Shown here: piece by piece, positions 7,912-16,657 of the stretch
Layout of the letters: the number at the start of each line of letters is the position of its first letter
Position numbering within the stretch: the first letter of the stretch is position 1
Assembly (NCBI RefSeq): GCF_014643915.1
Contig: NZ_BMKE01000013.1
Span: 42,309 to 106,308 of the forward strand
Direction: 5' to 3'
DNA: 64,000 bases
Source: Oceanisphaera marina
Lineage (GTDB): Bacteria > Pseudomonadota > Gammaproteobacteria > Enterobacterales > Aeromonadaceae
The notes under the pieces: generated by a model
Seen by the model: the letters and a program-made list of their open reading frames with translations, nothing else
Databases searched by the model: none
Told to the model about the DNA's origin: nothing
Translations under genes and position numbers: made by a program

Positions 7912-8913
7912 ATGCCTGATGATATAACCGCTTTGTCGTCTAATACGCTTAGTATGACGGCCATGGTTAATGCCATGCCCAGTGGTGTGGTGTGGCTGGA
8001 TGGTCGAGGTCGAGTCGCCCTGGTGAACCCCGCAGCGCAAAGGTTATTGGGTGAGCCCTTGCAAGGGCTGGCCTGGTCAGTCGTTATTGAGCGGGTATTT
8101 GCACCGCAACCGGACGATGGCTTGCAGGTTTCCCTTAAAGATGGCCGACGTATTCAGTTGGCTATTTCACACATTGAAGGCCAGCCCGGCCAGTTGATTC
8201 AGCTCACTGATATGACGCCCACTCGCGCCTGGGTTGAGCAGCAAAGTCATGCCCAGCGCTTGGCGGCTCTGGGGCAAATGGCGGCGACACTGGCGCATCA
8301 AATACGTACTCCTTTATCTGCTGCCATGCTGTATGGCGCTAACTTGGCGGCTCCTCACCTTAATAACGGCCAGCGTGAACAGTTTCAGCAACGTTTGCTG
8401 GCGCGATTAAATGATATTGAGCGTCAAATAAGTGACATCTTGTTGTTTGCTCGCCCCGAACAGGCACCGTTGGCAGATAAACTGGATCTCGGCGCCTTAT
8501 TGCCAGAATGCGTAGAGGCCGCAGGCCCCATACTGGCGACCAAGGGCGCAAGATTAAGCTTGTCGAACAGCATTAGTGGTTCGGCTTTTGTGCTGGGCAA
8601 TAGCCATGCGCTGAAAGGTATTGTGCTTAATTTGCTTGAGAACGCCACTGAAGCCGGGGCGAGCGAGCTTGATCTTATGCTGGTATTGGCAGCCGATAAC
8701 GAGATTGAAGTCAGGGTACAGGATAACGGCAAGGGCATGAGCAAAGAGCTGATTAACCAGATATTCACGCCCTTTTTCACCACTCGCAGCCAGGGAACCG
8801 GCCTGGGGCTGGCGGCCGTCATGGCGGTGATGCGAGCGCACCAAGGTCGAGTCACGGTGCAATCAACACTGGGGCAGGGCAGTTGCTTCAGCCTGTGGTT
8901 GCCTTTGGCGTGA
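7912..8913 (+). CDS. flrB: Flagellar two-component sensor kinase FlrB (FleS)
   Basis: A 333-aa cytoplasmic histidine kinase with no membrane segment. Residues 15 to about 100 form a small PAS domain (MPSGVVWLDGRGRVALVNPA). The phospho-acceptor is His129 in ATLAHQIRTPL. The HATPase part has the N-box LLENATEAGA, then DNGKGM and GTGLGLAAV. It phosphorylates FlrC to switch on class III flagellar operons. It probably forms an operon with flrC despite a 200-bp gap filled by an inverted repeat. The ATG at 7912 lacks a clear ribosome binding site, so the exact start is the least certain point. Confidence 0.93.
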   Translation: MPDDITALSSNTLSMTAMVNAMPSGVVWLDGRGRVALVNPAAQRLLGEPLQGLAWSVVIERVFAPQPDDGLQVSLKDGRRIQLAISHIEGQPGQLIQLTDMTPTRAWVEQQSHAQRLAALGQMAATLAHQIRTPLSAAMLYGANLAAPHLNNGQREQFQQRLLARLNDIERQISDILLFARPEQAPLADKLDLGALLPECVEAAGPILATKGARLSLSNSISGSAFVLGNSHALKGIVLNLLENATEAGASELDLMLVLAADNEIEVRVQDNGKGMSKELINQIFTPFFTTRSQGTGLGLAAVMAVMRAHQGRVTVQSTLGQGSCFSLWLPLA

Positions 8914-9098
8914 AGAGCAAAGAGTAAAGAGCAAAGAGTAAAGGGTGAAGAGGACGTTATGGAAAAGATTACACATAATGCTCTGCACCTAAAGCGTCGG
9001 TATATCGGCTTGTCCGCTTTACACATTACTTATCACGCTTCACTGGACTTGGGTGTTATTTCGTTCTCTTCACTATTTACACTTCACCCTTTACACAT
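8910..9098. repeat. Degenerate GTGAAGAG/CTCTTCAC inverted repeat between flrB and flrC
   Basis: The left arm is built from GAAGAGCAAAGAGTAAAG units (8910 to about 8950). The right arm is CTCTTCACTATTTACACTTC and following bases (9066-9098), its approximate reverse complement. There is no ORF between. The same motif family recurs at 24119, 52254 and 55797. Confidence 0.55.
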
Positions 9099-9114
9099 AT
9101 AAGGAGGCGTGTTC

Positions 9115-10542
9115 ATGACTCATGATGACCAGCCCGATGTGGTTGATATATTGATCGTCGAAGACGATGCGGGGTTACAGCAGGCGCTGCAAGATACGCT
9201 TTTGCTGGCGGGTTTTTCGTGCGCGGTCGTCGACAGTGCCGAGGCAGCCATTCTTTGGTTTCAACGTGATGGGTTACAGCAACATGCCGCCAAGTTGGTG
9301 ATTACCGATATGCAAATGGCGGGTATGGATGGCCTGGGGCTGCTGGAGTGGATTAACCGCCGCATTCCCGGTTTATCCGTGCTGGTGATCACCGCTTATG
9401 CCCAGGTGTCGGGGGCGGTCGCGGCCATTCGTGCCGGGGCGGTGGATTATCTGGCCAAGCCCTTTACGCCCGACGCCTTGCTGGCGGTGGTGTCGCGTTA
9501 TGTCGCTCAGCCAAGCGAACATAATGGCGATCCTGTGGTGGGCGATGCCAGCAGTATTCAGCTATTGCAGCTGGCAGGCAGAGTCGCCGAGTCGGAGGCA
9601 AGTGTGATGATCAGCGGCCCCAGCGGCACCGGCAAAGAGGTGCTGGCGCGCTTTATTCATCAAAAATCCAATCGTGCCAACGCCGCCTTTGTGGCCATCA
9701 ACTGTGCCGCCATTCCCGATAACATGCTGGAAGCCACCTTGTTTGGCTATGAAAAAGGCGCCTTTACCGGCGCGGTGCAGGCCAACCCCGGCAAGTTCGA
9801 GCAGGCCAACGGGGGTACCCTGCTGCTGGATGAAATTACCGAAATGGACTTAAATCTGCAGGCCAAGCTGCTGCGGGTGTTGCAAGAGCGGGAAGTTGAA
9901 CGACTGGGCGGCCGAAAAACCATTGCTCTGGATGTGCGGGTGCTGGCCACCAGTAACCGGGATTTGCGCCAGGCCGTGTGCGAAGGGCGCTTTAGAGAAG
10001 ACCTGTTTTATCGGTTAAATGTATTTCCATTGCATTGGCCGGCGTTGGCCGAGCGCCCCGGAGACATCATTCCCCTGGCAGAATATTTATTGCAACGCCA
10101 TGGCAAAGAGTTGGCCCGTGGCAAGCTTACCTTGAGCGAGCAAGCCAAAACCAGACTGCAAGCCTGGCATTGGCCGGGTAACGTGCGTGAACTGGGTAAC
10201 GTGATACAACGCGCCCTTATTCTGGCCCAGAGCCATGAAATTACCGCCGCAGATATTTTGCTGGATGAGCTGCCATTATCAACCTGCGTCACCACAGCCA
10301 AGCCTCAAATTGCACCAGTTGGTGAACTTGGCAAGGGTAATAACAAGGACGTTGTGACTGATACCGAAGAGTCTCATACTGATTTAGGTCGGGAACTCGT
10401 CAGCCAAGAGCAGCAAATTATTTTGCAGGCGCTGCAAACTCACGCCGGCAGCCGCCAGCAAGTGGCCGAAAAACTGGGCATCAGTCCACGCACCCTGCGC
10501 TATAAGCTGGCACGCATGCGCGAAGCAGGGATGGAAGTGTAA
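9115..10542 (+). CDS. flrC: Sigma-54-dependent response regulator FlrC (FleR)
   Basis: A 475-aa NtrC-type activator, partner of FlrB. The receiver has its acidic pair at Glu16-Asp17-Asp18 and the phospho-acceptor Asp65 (VITDMQMAGMDG). The AAA+ domain has GPSGTGKE near residue 167 and GAFTGA near 215. A Fis-type HTH closes the protein (VAEKLGISPRTLRYKLARM). AAGGAGG at 9101-9107 fixes the start at the ATG 9115, because the in-frame GTG at 9109 would sit only one base from it. FlrC is expected to drive class III operons such as fliE, fliK and flhA. The next operon follows after about 130 bp carrying a sigma-54 match. Confidence 0.95.
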   Translation: MTHDDQPDVVDILIVEDDAGLQQALQDTLLLAGFSCAVVDSAEAAILWFQRDGLQQHAAKLVITDMQMAGMDGLGLLEWINRRIPGLSVLVITAYAQVSGAVAAIRAGAVDYLAKPFTPDALLAVVSRYVAQPSEHNGDPVVGDASSIQLLQLAGRVAESEASVMISGPSGTGKEVLARFIHQKSNRANAAFVAINCAAIPDNMLEATLFGYEKGAFTGAVQANPGKFEQANGGTLLLDEITEMDLNLQAKLLRVLQEREVERLGGRKTIALDVRVLATSNRDLRQAVCEGRFREDLFYRLNVFPLHWPALAERPGDIIPLAEYLLQRHGKELARGKLTLSEQAKTRLQAWHWPGNVRELGNVIQRALILAQSHEITAADILLDELPLSTCVTTAKPQIAPVGELGKGNNKDVVTDTEESHTDLGRELVSQEQQIILQALQTHAGSRQQVAEKLGISPRTLRYKLARMREAGMEV

Positions 10543-10672
10543 ACACAGCGACCAGCTTTAAGCTGTCAGCGGTCAGATAACACAAGTACCGAGCTCGGCC
10601 CCTACTTACAGCGTCTGACGTAAAGCATACGGCTTTTCCTGTACTGTGTTTTTAGGGCCTTTGTATATATAC

Positions 10673-10688
10673 TGGCCCGCGGTTTGCA
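10673..10688 (+). promoter_or_regulatory. Sigma-54 promoter of the fliEFGHIJ operon
   Basis: TGGCCC-N5-TTGCA with exactly ten bases between GG and GC. It matches the -24/-12 consensus TGGCAC-N5-TTGCA at all but one position. It lies 39 bp before the fliE ATG. The stretch just upstream (10546-10577) carries an AGCTTTAAGCTGTCAGC repeat. Confidence 0.8.
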
Positions 10689-10726
10689 TTAACTCATTAT
10701 CTTCTTCAATTCAGGAGCCTTCGACT

Positions 10727-11041
10727 ATGGATATTAATGCCTCGGCCTTATTATCAGAAATGCAGGCAATAAAAAGCGAGCTGCAACCGTTGGCACCGGT
10801 CAACAATCTGGTACCGCAACAGGACTTTTCTGCGGTGTTAACCAAGGCGGTGAACAACGTGAACAGCCTACAACAAACTACAGGTGACTTGCGTAATCGC
10901 TTTGAAATGGGTGATGAGTCCGTAAGCCTGGAATCGGTGATGATTGCCGGCCAAAAATCGAGTATCGCCTTCGATGCCACGGTACAGGTGCGTAACAAGG
11001 TTGTTGATGCCTATAAAACCATTATGAATATGCCGGTATGA
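10727..11041 (+). CDS. fliE: Flagellar hook-basal body protein FliE
   Basis: A 104-aa export-substrate protein joining the MS ring to the proximal rod. The start is the ATG at 10727 (MDINASALLSEM), after a CAGGAG site; a longer upstream reading would run through the promoter. The C-terminal family signature is present: VSLESVMIAGQKSSIAFDAT followed by VRNKVVDAYKTIMNMPV. The length is normal. It is the first gene of a six-gene operon, with fliF starting 11 bp downstream. Confidence 0.96.
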   Translation: MDINASALLSEMQAIKSELQPLAPVNNLVPQQDFSAVLTKAVNNVNSLQQTTGDLRNRFEMGDESVSLESVMIAGQKSSIAFDATVQVRNKVVDAYKTIMNMPV

Positions 11042-11052
11042 GGATGTAATTG

Positions 11053-12759
11053 GTGGCTGATAATCAGTTGGTAAATGCCGACAAATCTGCACTTGCCACC
11101 AGCGAGGCCAACTCACTGGAGGCAGAAGAGCAAAAAAGCACGCCTCTTGCCTTGTTGGGCAACACCGACATCTTGCGTCAGGTTATTATTGTGTTGGCGC
11201 TGGCTATTTGTCTGGCGCTGGCGGTATTTCTGTTGCTGTGGGGCAAAGAGCCCGAAATGCGCCCGTTGGGCGTGTACAGCAACCAAGAGCTGATAGAAAC
11301 GCTCGATTTTTTAGACGCACAAAAAGTGGATTATCAAATTGATGGCAGCACAGTGCTGGTGCGTGCCGATCAGTTTTCTGACATTCAGTTGAACCTGCGC
11401 CGCTCTGGCCTTGATCAGGCTCCGCCCCAAGGCGATTCCATCCTGTTGTCCGACCCCGGTTTTGGCATCAGCCAGCGTCTGGAGCGCGAGCGACTTAATT
11501 TGAGTCGCGAACGACAACTGGCCCGGGTGATAGAGCAATATAACAGCGTGGCCCAGGCTCAGGTATTGCTGGCCATTCCCCGTGAAAATGTCTTTGTGCG
11601 TGATAAACGCCAGCCCAGTGCCACCGTATTGTTAAACCTGCGCCGCAACAGTACCTTACGCCAGGAAGAAGTAGACGCCATTGTTGATACGGTCGCCTCT
11701 GCCGTGCCCGAAATGACTCCGGATAAAGTCACGGTGACCGACCAGAACGGTCGCTTGCTGAACTCCGGATCTCAAGACCCTTTATCGGCCCGTACCCGTC
11801 GAGAATTTGAACTGCAACAAAAGCAGGAACGAGAGTACCGGCAAAAAATTGACGCTATTTTAAGCCCGGTACTGGGATTGGGTAACTACACCGCCGAAGT
11901 GGACGTACGGCTCGACTTTACCCGTAAAGAACAAACCGTTAAAACCTACAACCCCGACTTGCCCGCGGTGAGATCGGAAATGGTCATGGAAGACAATACC
12001 TCGGGCCTGGGTGCGCTGGGTATTCCGGGTGCCTTGACCAATCAGCCGCCGGCGGAATCGGATATTCCGGAAGACGCCGCGGGCCTGGCGCAAGAGCAGC
12101 GCCGTAATGAACGCTCACGCAAAGAAGCGACCCGTAATTTCGAGCTCGACACCACCATCAGCCACAGCCAGAGTGCTACCGGTGATATTCGTCGTTTAAC
12201 CGTGTCGGTGGCGGTGGACCATAAAACCATTACCAATGAAGACGGCACCACAGAGCGGGTGGCGCTGAATCAGGAAGAGCTGACCCGTATCGACCGTTTG
12301 CTGCGCGGTGGCCTGGGCTTTGATATCAGCCGCGGCGATGCCATAGAGGTGGTGGCCGTGCCCTTTAACCGGCCGGTGCTGGATGACATTGGCGGCGTCC
12401 CGTTTTATGAAAAAGCGTGGTTTTTACATCTGCTGCGCATTTTGGGCGCGGTGGCAGTACTTATCGTGCTGTTGCTTACATTGGTAAGGCCCATGGTCAA
12501 GCGCCTGCTGGGCACCGAGGCGTTGCCGGATAACGTCGATCTGGACGGCCAAAATGCCTTGATGGGCAGTGACGATCTGACTTTGCTGGCCCAGCAAGCC
12601 GAGCAGGATGAAGGCATGTTCGGTATTCGCGAAGGGCGCTTGCAATTGCCCGACCTGAATAAAGATGAAGATGTGCTGTCGGCTATTCGAGCCCTGGTGG
12701 CCAATGAGCCAGATTTGGCCGCACAGGTAGTAAGAGACTGGGTGAAAGCCGATGAGTGA
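11053..12759 (+). CDS. fliF: Flagellar MS-ring protein FliF
   Basis: A 568-aa inner-membrane protein forming the MS ring that seats the export gate and carries the switch complex. Two membrane segments are visible, near residues 48-70 (VIIVLALAICLALAVFLLLW) and about 452-473 (ILGAVAVLIVLLLTLV), with the periplasmic ring-building motifs between. The C-terminal cytoplasmic tail (EDVLSAIRALVANEPDLAAQ, then VVRDWVKADE) is the FliG-binding helix. The start is the GTG at 11053, eight bases after AGGA; a TTG directly before it is less likely. It overlaps fliG by eight bases. Confidence 0.96.
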   Translation: MADNQLVNADKSALATSEANSLEAEEQKSTPLALLGNTDILRQVIIVLALAICLALAVFLLLWGKEPEMRPLGVYSNQELIETLDFLDAQKVDYQIDGSTVLVRADQFSDIQLNLRRSGLDQAPPQGDSILLSDPGFGISQRLERERLNLSRERQLARVIEQYNSVAQAQVLLAIPRENVFVRDKRQPSATVLLNLRRNSTLRQEEVDAIVDTVASAVPEMTPDKVTVTDQNGRLLNSGSQDPLSARTRREFELQQKQEREYRQKIDAILSPVLGLGNYTAEVDVRLDFTRKEQTVKTYNPDLPAVRSEMVMEDNTSGLGALGIPGALTNQPPAESDIPEDAAGLAQEQRRNERSRKEATRNFELDTTISHSQSATGDIRRLTVSVAVDHKTITNEDGTTERVALNQEELTRIDRLLRGGLGFDISRGDAIEVVAVPFNRPVLDDIGGVPFYEKAWFLHLLRILGAVAVLIVLLLTLVRPMVKRLLGTEALPDNVDLDGQNALMGSDDLTLLAQQAEQDEGMFGIREGRLQLPDLNKDEDVLSAIRALVANEPDLAAQVVRDWVKADE

Positions 12760-13798
12760 AAAAGAACAGCTGATGGTGACCGACGAGCAGCGCAAGCTGC
12801 TTGAAAAAATGACCGGCACCGAAAAAGCCGCCTTGTTGATGTTAAGCCTGCGCGAAGAAGATGCCGCGCAGATATTTCGTCACCTCGACCCAAAACAGGT
12901 ACAGCGTCTGGGCATGAAAATGGCGGCGGTGGGCGATTTTGGCCCCGATCGGGTTGGAGCAGTACACCGCTTGTTTATTGAAGATATTCAGCGCTTTACC
13001 AAAATTGGTGTGGGCAGTCAGGACTTTGTACGTAATGCCCTGGTGGCGGCACTGGGTGAAGATAAAGCCGGTCGTTTGGTCGATCAAATTTCTGCCGGGG
13101 CCGGTTCGCGCGGCCTGGACTCCCTGAAGTGGATGGATGCACGACAGGTTGCAGGCATTATTCTGAACGAGCATCCGCAAATTCAAACCATAGTGCTGTC
13201 TTATCTGGACCCGGAGCAGGCGGCAGAAATCTTGCAGCTGTTTGCCGAGCCGGTACGACTGGATTTGGTGATGCGCATTGCCGAGCTGGAAGAAGTACAA
13301 CCGGCGGCGCTGCAAGAGCTCAACGATATTATGGAAAAACAGTTCGCCGGCCAAAGTGGGGCCAAGGCGGCCAAGATGGGTGGCCTGAAAGCGGCGGCCA
13401 ATATCATGAACTACCTGGACACTTCGGTAGAGGGCGTGTTGATGGATGCCATTCGTGATGAAGACGAAGAAATGAGCATGAAGATCCAGGATTTGATGTT
13501 TGTGTTTGAAAACCTGATCGACGTAGACGACCGCGGCGTGCAGATGATGCTGCGTGAAGTGAATGGCGAGCTGTTACAACGGGCTTTGAAAGGCGCCGAC
13601 GATCAACTGAAAGACAAATTCCTGCGCAACATGTCGAAACGGGCCGCCGAGTTGTTACAAGACGATCTGGAAGCCATGGGTCCGGTCAGAGTCAGCGATG
13701 TAGAACTGGCGCAAAAAGAAATTTTGGCAGTGGCACGGCGTCTGGCCGACAGTGGCGAGCTAATGCTGTCTAAAGGCGGCGGAGAAGACTTTGTATGA
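12752..13798 (+). CDS. fliG: Flagellar motor switch protein FliG
   Basis: A 348-aa rotor protein on the cytoplasmic face of FliF. Its C-terminal domain interacts electrostatically with the stator to produce torque. The EHPQ motif of the middle domain is present (LNEHPQIQTIVLSYLDPEQA), and the charged torque helix region lies near DLMFVFENLIDVDDRGVQ. Length and motifs are ordinary. The start overlaps the end of fliF by eight bases and the stop overlaps fliH by four, indicating tight coupling inside the operon. Confidence 0.97.
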   Translation: MSEKEQLMVTDEQRKLLEKMTGTEKAALLMLSLREEDAAQIFRHLDPKQVQRLGMKMAAVGDFGPDRVGAVHRLFIEDIQRFTKIGVGSQDFVRNALVAALGEDKAGRLVDQISAGAGSRGLDSLKWMDARQVAGIILNEHPQIQTIVLSYLDPEQAAEILQLFAEPVRLDLVMRIAELEEVQPAALQELNDIMEKQFAGQSGAKAAKMGGLKAAANIMNYLDTSVEGVLMDAIRDEDEEMSMKIQDLMFVFENLIDVDDRGVQMMLREVNGELLQRALKGADDQLKDKFLRNMSKRAAELLQDDLEAMGPVRVSDVELAQKEILAVARRLADSGELMLSKGGGEDFV

Positions 13799-14604
13799 GT
13801 CGTCATCCTTACGGCGCCAAGCCTCATCGAACAGAGCAAGATACCGGGCCCGATTCCGAACACTGGGCATGGCCCGATATGTCGGCCCCCAAACCACAAA
13901 GCAGAGATCAGGCGCTTAATATCAAGCGTCCTGCTCCACCGCCAGAGCCCGAGCCCGAATCGGTTGAGGACGAGCCTGAGCCGCTAACCGCAGAAACACT
14001 GGACGCCATTCGTCAGGCGGCCTATGAAGAAGGCTTCGAACAAGGCAAGCAAGAAGGCATAGCGGCAGGGCAGGAAGAAGGCCGGTTAACCGGTTTGCAA
14101 CAAGGCCACGAAGCGGGTCTTGAGCAAGGGCTGGAACAAGGCCTGGCCGAAGGTCGAGAAAAAACCGAGCAGCAGAGTCAGCAATGGCAACAGTTGCTTG
14201 AACAATTGCAGGCCCCTTTGGCCCAGGTAGATAAAGTCGTCGAGCAAAGCCTGGTCACGCTGGCACAAGAGCTGGCCCGTAACTTGTTAAAAGCCGAATC
14301 GACTACTTCCCCTCAGCTGTTACTGGCCACGGTACAAGAAGCCATGTCGGCACTGCCCAGTACCAATAGTGACATCACCTTGTATTTACATCCTGATGAT
14401 CTGGCCATTATCGAGCAGCATTTTGATGAAAAAAGCCGCCAGCAGCGCCATTGGCAGTTGATGAGTGAGCCCAGTCAGGCGCGTGGCGATGTGCGGGTGC
14501 AAACGGCCATGTCGGAGCTGGATGTGAGTCTGGCGCGACGCATAGACGAGCTTATGGCCAACTTCATTAAAGCCAACTGGTCGAGATTCCATGACGCTCC
14601 TTAA
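13795..14604 (+). CDS. fliH: Flagellar export ATPase regulator FliH
   Basis: A 269-aa stator-like regulator of the export ATPase FliI. The N-terminus is Pro/Glu-rich. The middle has the GxxxG-repeat helix characteristic of FliH (EEGFEQGKQEGIAAGQEEG and onward), followed by a C-terminal domain related to V/F-ATPase peripheral stalk subunits. It overlaps fliG by four bases and fliI by fourteen. The gene is normal in length for polar-flagellate gammaproteobacteria. Confidence 0.94.
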   Translation: MSRHPYGAKPHRTEQDTGPDSEHWAWPDMSAPKPQSRDQALNIKRPAPPPEPEPESVEDEPEPLTAETLDAIRQAAYEEGFEQGKQEGIAAGQEEGRLTGLQQGHEAGLEQGLEQGLAEGREKTEQQSQQWQQLLEQLQAPLAQVDKVVEQSLVTLAQELARNLLKAESTTSPQLLLATVQEAMSALPSTNSDITLYLHPDDLAIIEQHFDEKSRQQRHWQLMSEPSQARGDVRVQTAMSELDVSLARRIDELMANFIKANWSRFHDAP

Positions 14605-15928
14605 GCGCCTGGGGGCTTATCAAACCCAGGGCCTGGTGCCGGCGATGTCGGCCAGTGGCAAATTGACCCGGGTGGTGGGGTTAACGCTGGAGGCGGTGGG
14701 CTGTACCGCAGCCGTAGGCAGCCAGTGTAAAATTCAAACCCAGTTTGGCGATATGGACGCCGAAGTGGTGGGCTTTTCGGACGATAAACTGTTTTTGATG
14801 CCCAGCGAATCACTGAAAGGAGTGATCCCGGGGGCGCGAGTAACGCCGGTCGGCCAAGGCGAGGGCGTACCTGTGGGCATGGAATTGCTGGGCCGCGTAA
14901 TAGACGGCATCGGTCAGCCGTTAGACGGTCTCGGGCCCATAGTGACCAGTAAAAATGCCGACTTTACGGCGCAGCGTATTAACCCCATGGCCCGCAAGCC
15001 CATCAGAGAGCCCATGGACGTGGGAGTGCGTGCCATCAATGCCCTGATCACCGTTGGCCAGGGACAGCGTATGGGGCTGTTTGCCGGCTCAGGCGTGGGC
15101 AAAAGTGTACTGTTAGGCATGATGACCCGCGGTGCCAAGGCCGATGTTGTCATAGTGGGTCTGATTGGTGAGCGGGGCCGGGAAGTTAAAGAGTTTATCG
15201 ATGAAATATTAGGGGACGAAGGGCGAGCCCGCTCCGTGGTGGTTGCGGCACCGGCCGACTCGTCCCCCTTGATGCGTTTAAAAGGCTGTGAAACGGCATT
15301 GACTCTGGCCGAATATTTTCGGGATCAGGGGCTGAGTGTGTTGCTGCTGATGGACTCGTTAACGCGTTATGCCCAGGCGCAGCGCGAGATTGCCCTGGCA
15401 GTAGGCGAGCCGCCCGCCAGCAAGGGCTATCCGCCCTCGGTGTTTGCCCGCTTGCCTGCCTTGGTGGAGCGGGCCGGCAATGGTAACGAAAGTGCAGGAC
15501 AGGGGGGGATAACGGCGTTTTTTACCGTATTGACCGAAGGCGACGACCTGCAAGATCCCATTGCCGATGCCTCGCGCGCCATTCTGGATGGCCATATTGT
15601 GCTCTCTCGCCAGTTGGCAGACAGCGGGCATTATCCGGCCATTGATATTGAAAAGTCGATCAGCCGGGTCATGACCTCGGTGACCACCGAAACCCACCAG
15701 CAGCAGGCCCGTGCCGTTAAGCAGGCCTATGCGTTGTATCAGCAAAACCACGATTTAATCAATCTGGGTGCCTATCAATCGGGTGCCGACCCGCGGCTTG
15801 ATATGGCCATTCTTATTCGTCCGCGACTGGATCACTTTTTAACACAGAGCATGACCGACGTAGTGGAAATGCCGATGTGCCTGACCGATCTCGCCACCAT
15901 CAGCGCGCCTCTACTGAGAGCTAACTGA
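14591..15928 (+). CDS. fliI: Flagellum-specific export ATPase FliI
   Basis: A 445-aa hexameric ATPase of the flagellar type III export apparatus, related to F1-beta. Walker A (GLFAGSGVGKSVLL) lies near residue 165. Further landmarks are the Walker B region SVLLLMDSLTRYAQAQREIA and the catalytic-loop stretch GEPPASKGYPPSVF. It unfolds or engages export substrates together with FliH and FliJ. The ATG overlaps the end of fliH; fliJ follows after about 20 bp. Confidence 0.97.
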   Translation: MTLLKRLGAYQTQGLVPAMSASGKLTRVVGLTLEAVGCTAAVGSQCKIQTQFGDMDAEVVGFSDDKLFLMPSESLKGVIPGARVTPVGQGEGVPVGMELLGRVIDGIGQPLDGLGPIVTSKNADFTAQRINPMARKPIREPMDVGVRAINALITVGQGQRMGLFAGSGVGKSVLLGMMTRGAKADVVIVGLIGERGREVKEFIDEILGDEGRARSVVVAAPADSSPLMRLKGCETALTLAEYFRDQGLSVLLLMDSLTRYAQAQREIALAVGEPPASKGYPPSVFARLPALVERAGNGNESAGQGGITAFFTVLTEGDDLQDPIADASRAILDGHIVLSRQLADSGHYPAIDIEKSISRVMTSVTTETHQQQARAVKQAYALYQQNHDLINLGAYQSGADPRLDMAILIRPRLDHFLTQSMTDVVEMPMCLTDLATISAPLLRAN

Positions 15929-15947
15929 TAAAGCCAAGGGCTAGCAG

Positions 15948-16388
15948 ATGAGCAGAGCATTACACCTGTTGTTGGATCAGCTGGATAATCAAGAGCGCAA
16001 GGCGGCGGCAGAATTGGGCAGCGCCCAGTTACAGCTGCAACAGCTAGAGCAGCAACAGCAAACCTTGAGCCAATATCAGCGTAACTACAGTCAGGAGTTT
16101 CAAAACCGTGGCCGCGAAGGCCTGAGTTCCCATCAATTCGGTCATTTTCAGGGCTTTATCAACAAGCTGGAATTGGCACAAGAGCAGCAGCAAGACGGTT
16201 TAAAGCAAGCACGCCAGCAGGTTGAGCAAAACCGAACTGCCTGGATGGCGGTGCGTACTCGCAAACAGGCGATAGAAAAACTGCTGGAGCGCGAAGTCGA
16301 GCGCAAGCAGGTAGAAAGCAATCGCCAGGAGCAAAAAATGATGGATAACATGGCGATTTACCGGTTTTATCATCAAACAAAGCGTTAA
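15948..16388 (+). CDS. fliJ: Flagellar export protein FliJ
   Basis: A 146-aa protein that is essentially one long Gln/Glu-rich coiled coil, as in other FliJ proteins, which act as the central stalk of the FliI hexamer. The N-terminus MSRALHLLLDQLDNQERKAA and the C-terminal VERKQVESNRQEQKMMDN stretch are family-like. It is the last gene of the fliE operon. It is followed by 269 bp without a gene that holds repeats and a new sigma-54 promoter. Confidence 0.9.
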   Translation: MSRALHLLLDQLDNQERKAAAELGSAQLQLQQLEQQQQTLSQYQRNYSQEFQNRGREGLSSHQFGHFQGFINKLELAQEQQQDGLKQARQQVEQNRTAWMAVRTRKQAIEKLLEREVERKQVESNRQEQKMMDNMAIYRFYHQTKR

Positions 16389-16554
16389 AAACAGCGGTAA
16401 GCGGTCAGTCTCAAGCTGGCTGTTACAGAAAACACTAAACCTGCAAAAGACGGTGTGTTTGTTTATTCCGTCAACCTGACATACGTCAGTATCTCGGATG
16501 GGATTAGTGCTCTTAGCTTTTTGCTGACAGCTGATCGCTTAAAGCTCTCACTTC
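16389..16554. repeat. Mosaic of two intergenic repeat families between fliJ and fliK
   Basis: Two degenerate AGCTGACAGC/GCTTAAAGCT-type tracts (16393-16425 and about 16530-16548) flank a GTCAACCTGACATACGTCAG segment (about 16470-16490). That segment resembles the hairpins found at 24193 and 46436. No ORF. The inverted structure may end the fliE operon. Confidence 0.45.
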
Positions 16555-16570
16555 TGGTTCGATTCTTGCA
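16555..16570 (+). promoter_or_regulatory. Sigma-54 promoter of the fliKLMNOPQR-flhB operon
   Basis: TGGTTC-N5-TTGCA with the required ten bases between GG and GC. It lies 87 bp before the fliK ATG and just after a repeat mosaic. Confidence 0.7.
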
Positions 16571-16657
16571 TTGATCTTACATTGATAAGTAAAGAAGCAA
16601 GCAGGTTGCTGCTTTGGGTGACGGCGAGGCCGCAGAATTGACGGGGATCATTTCATC

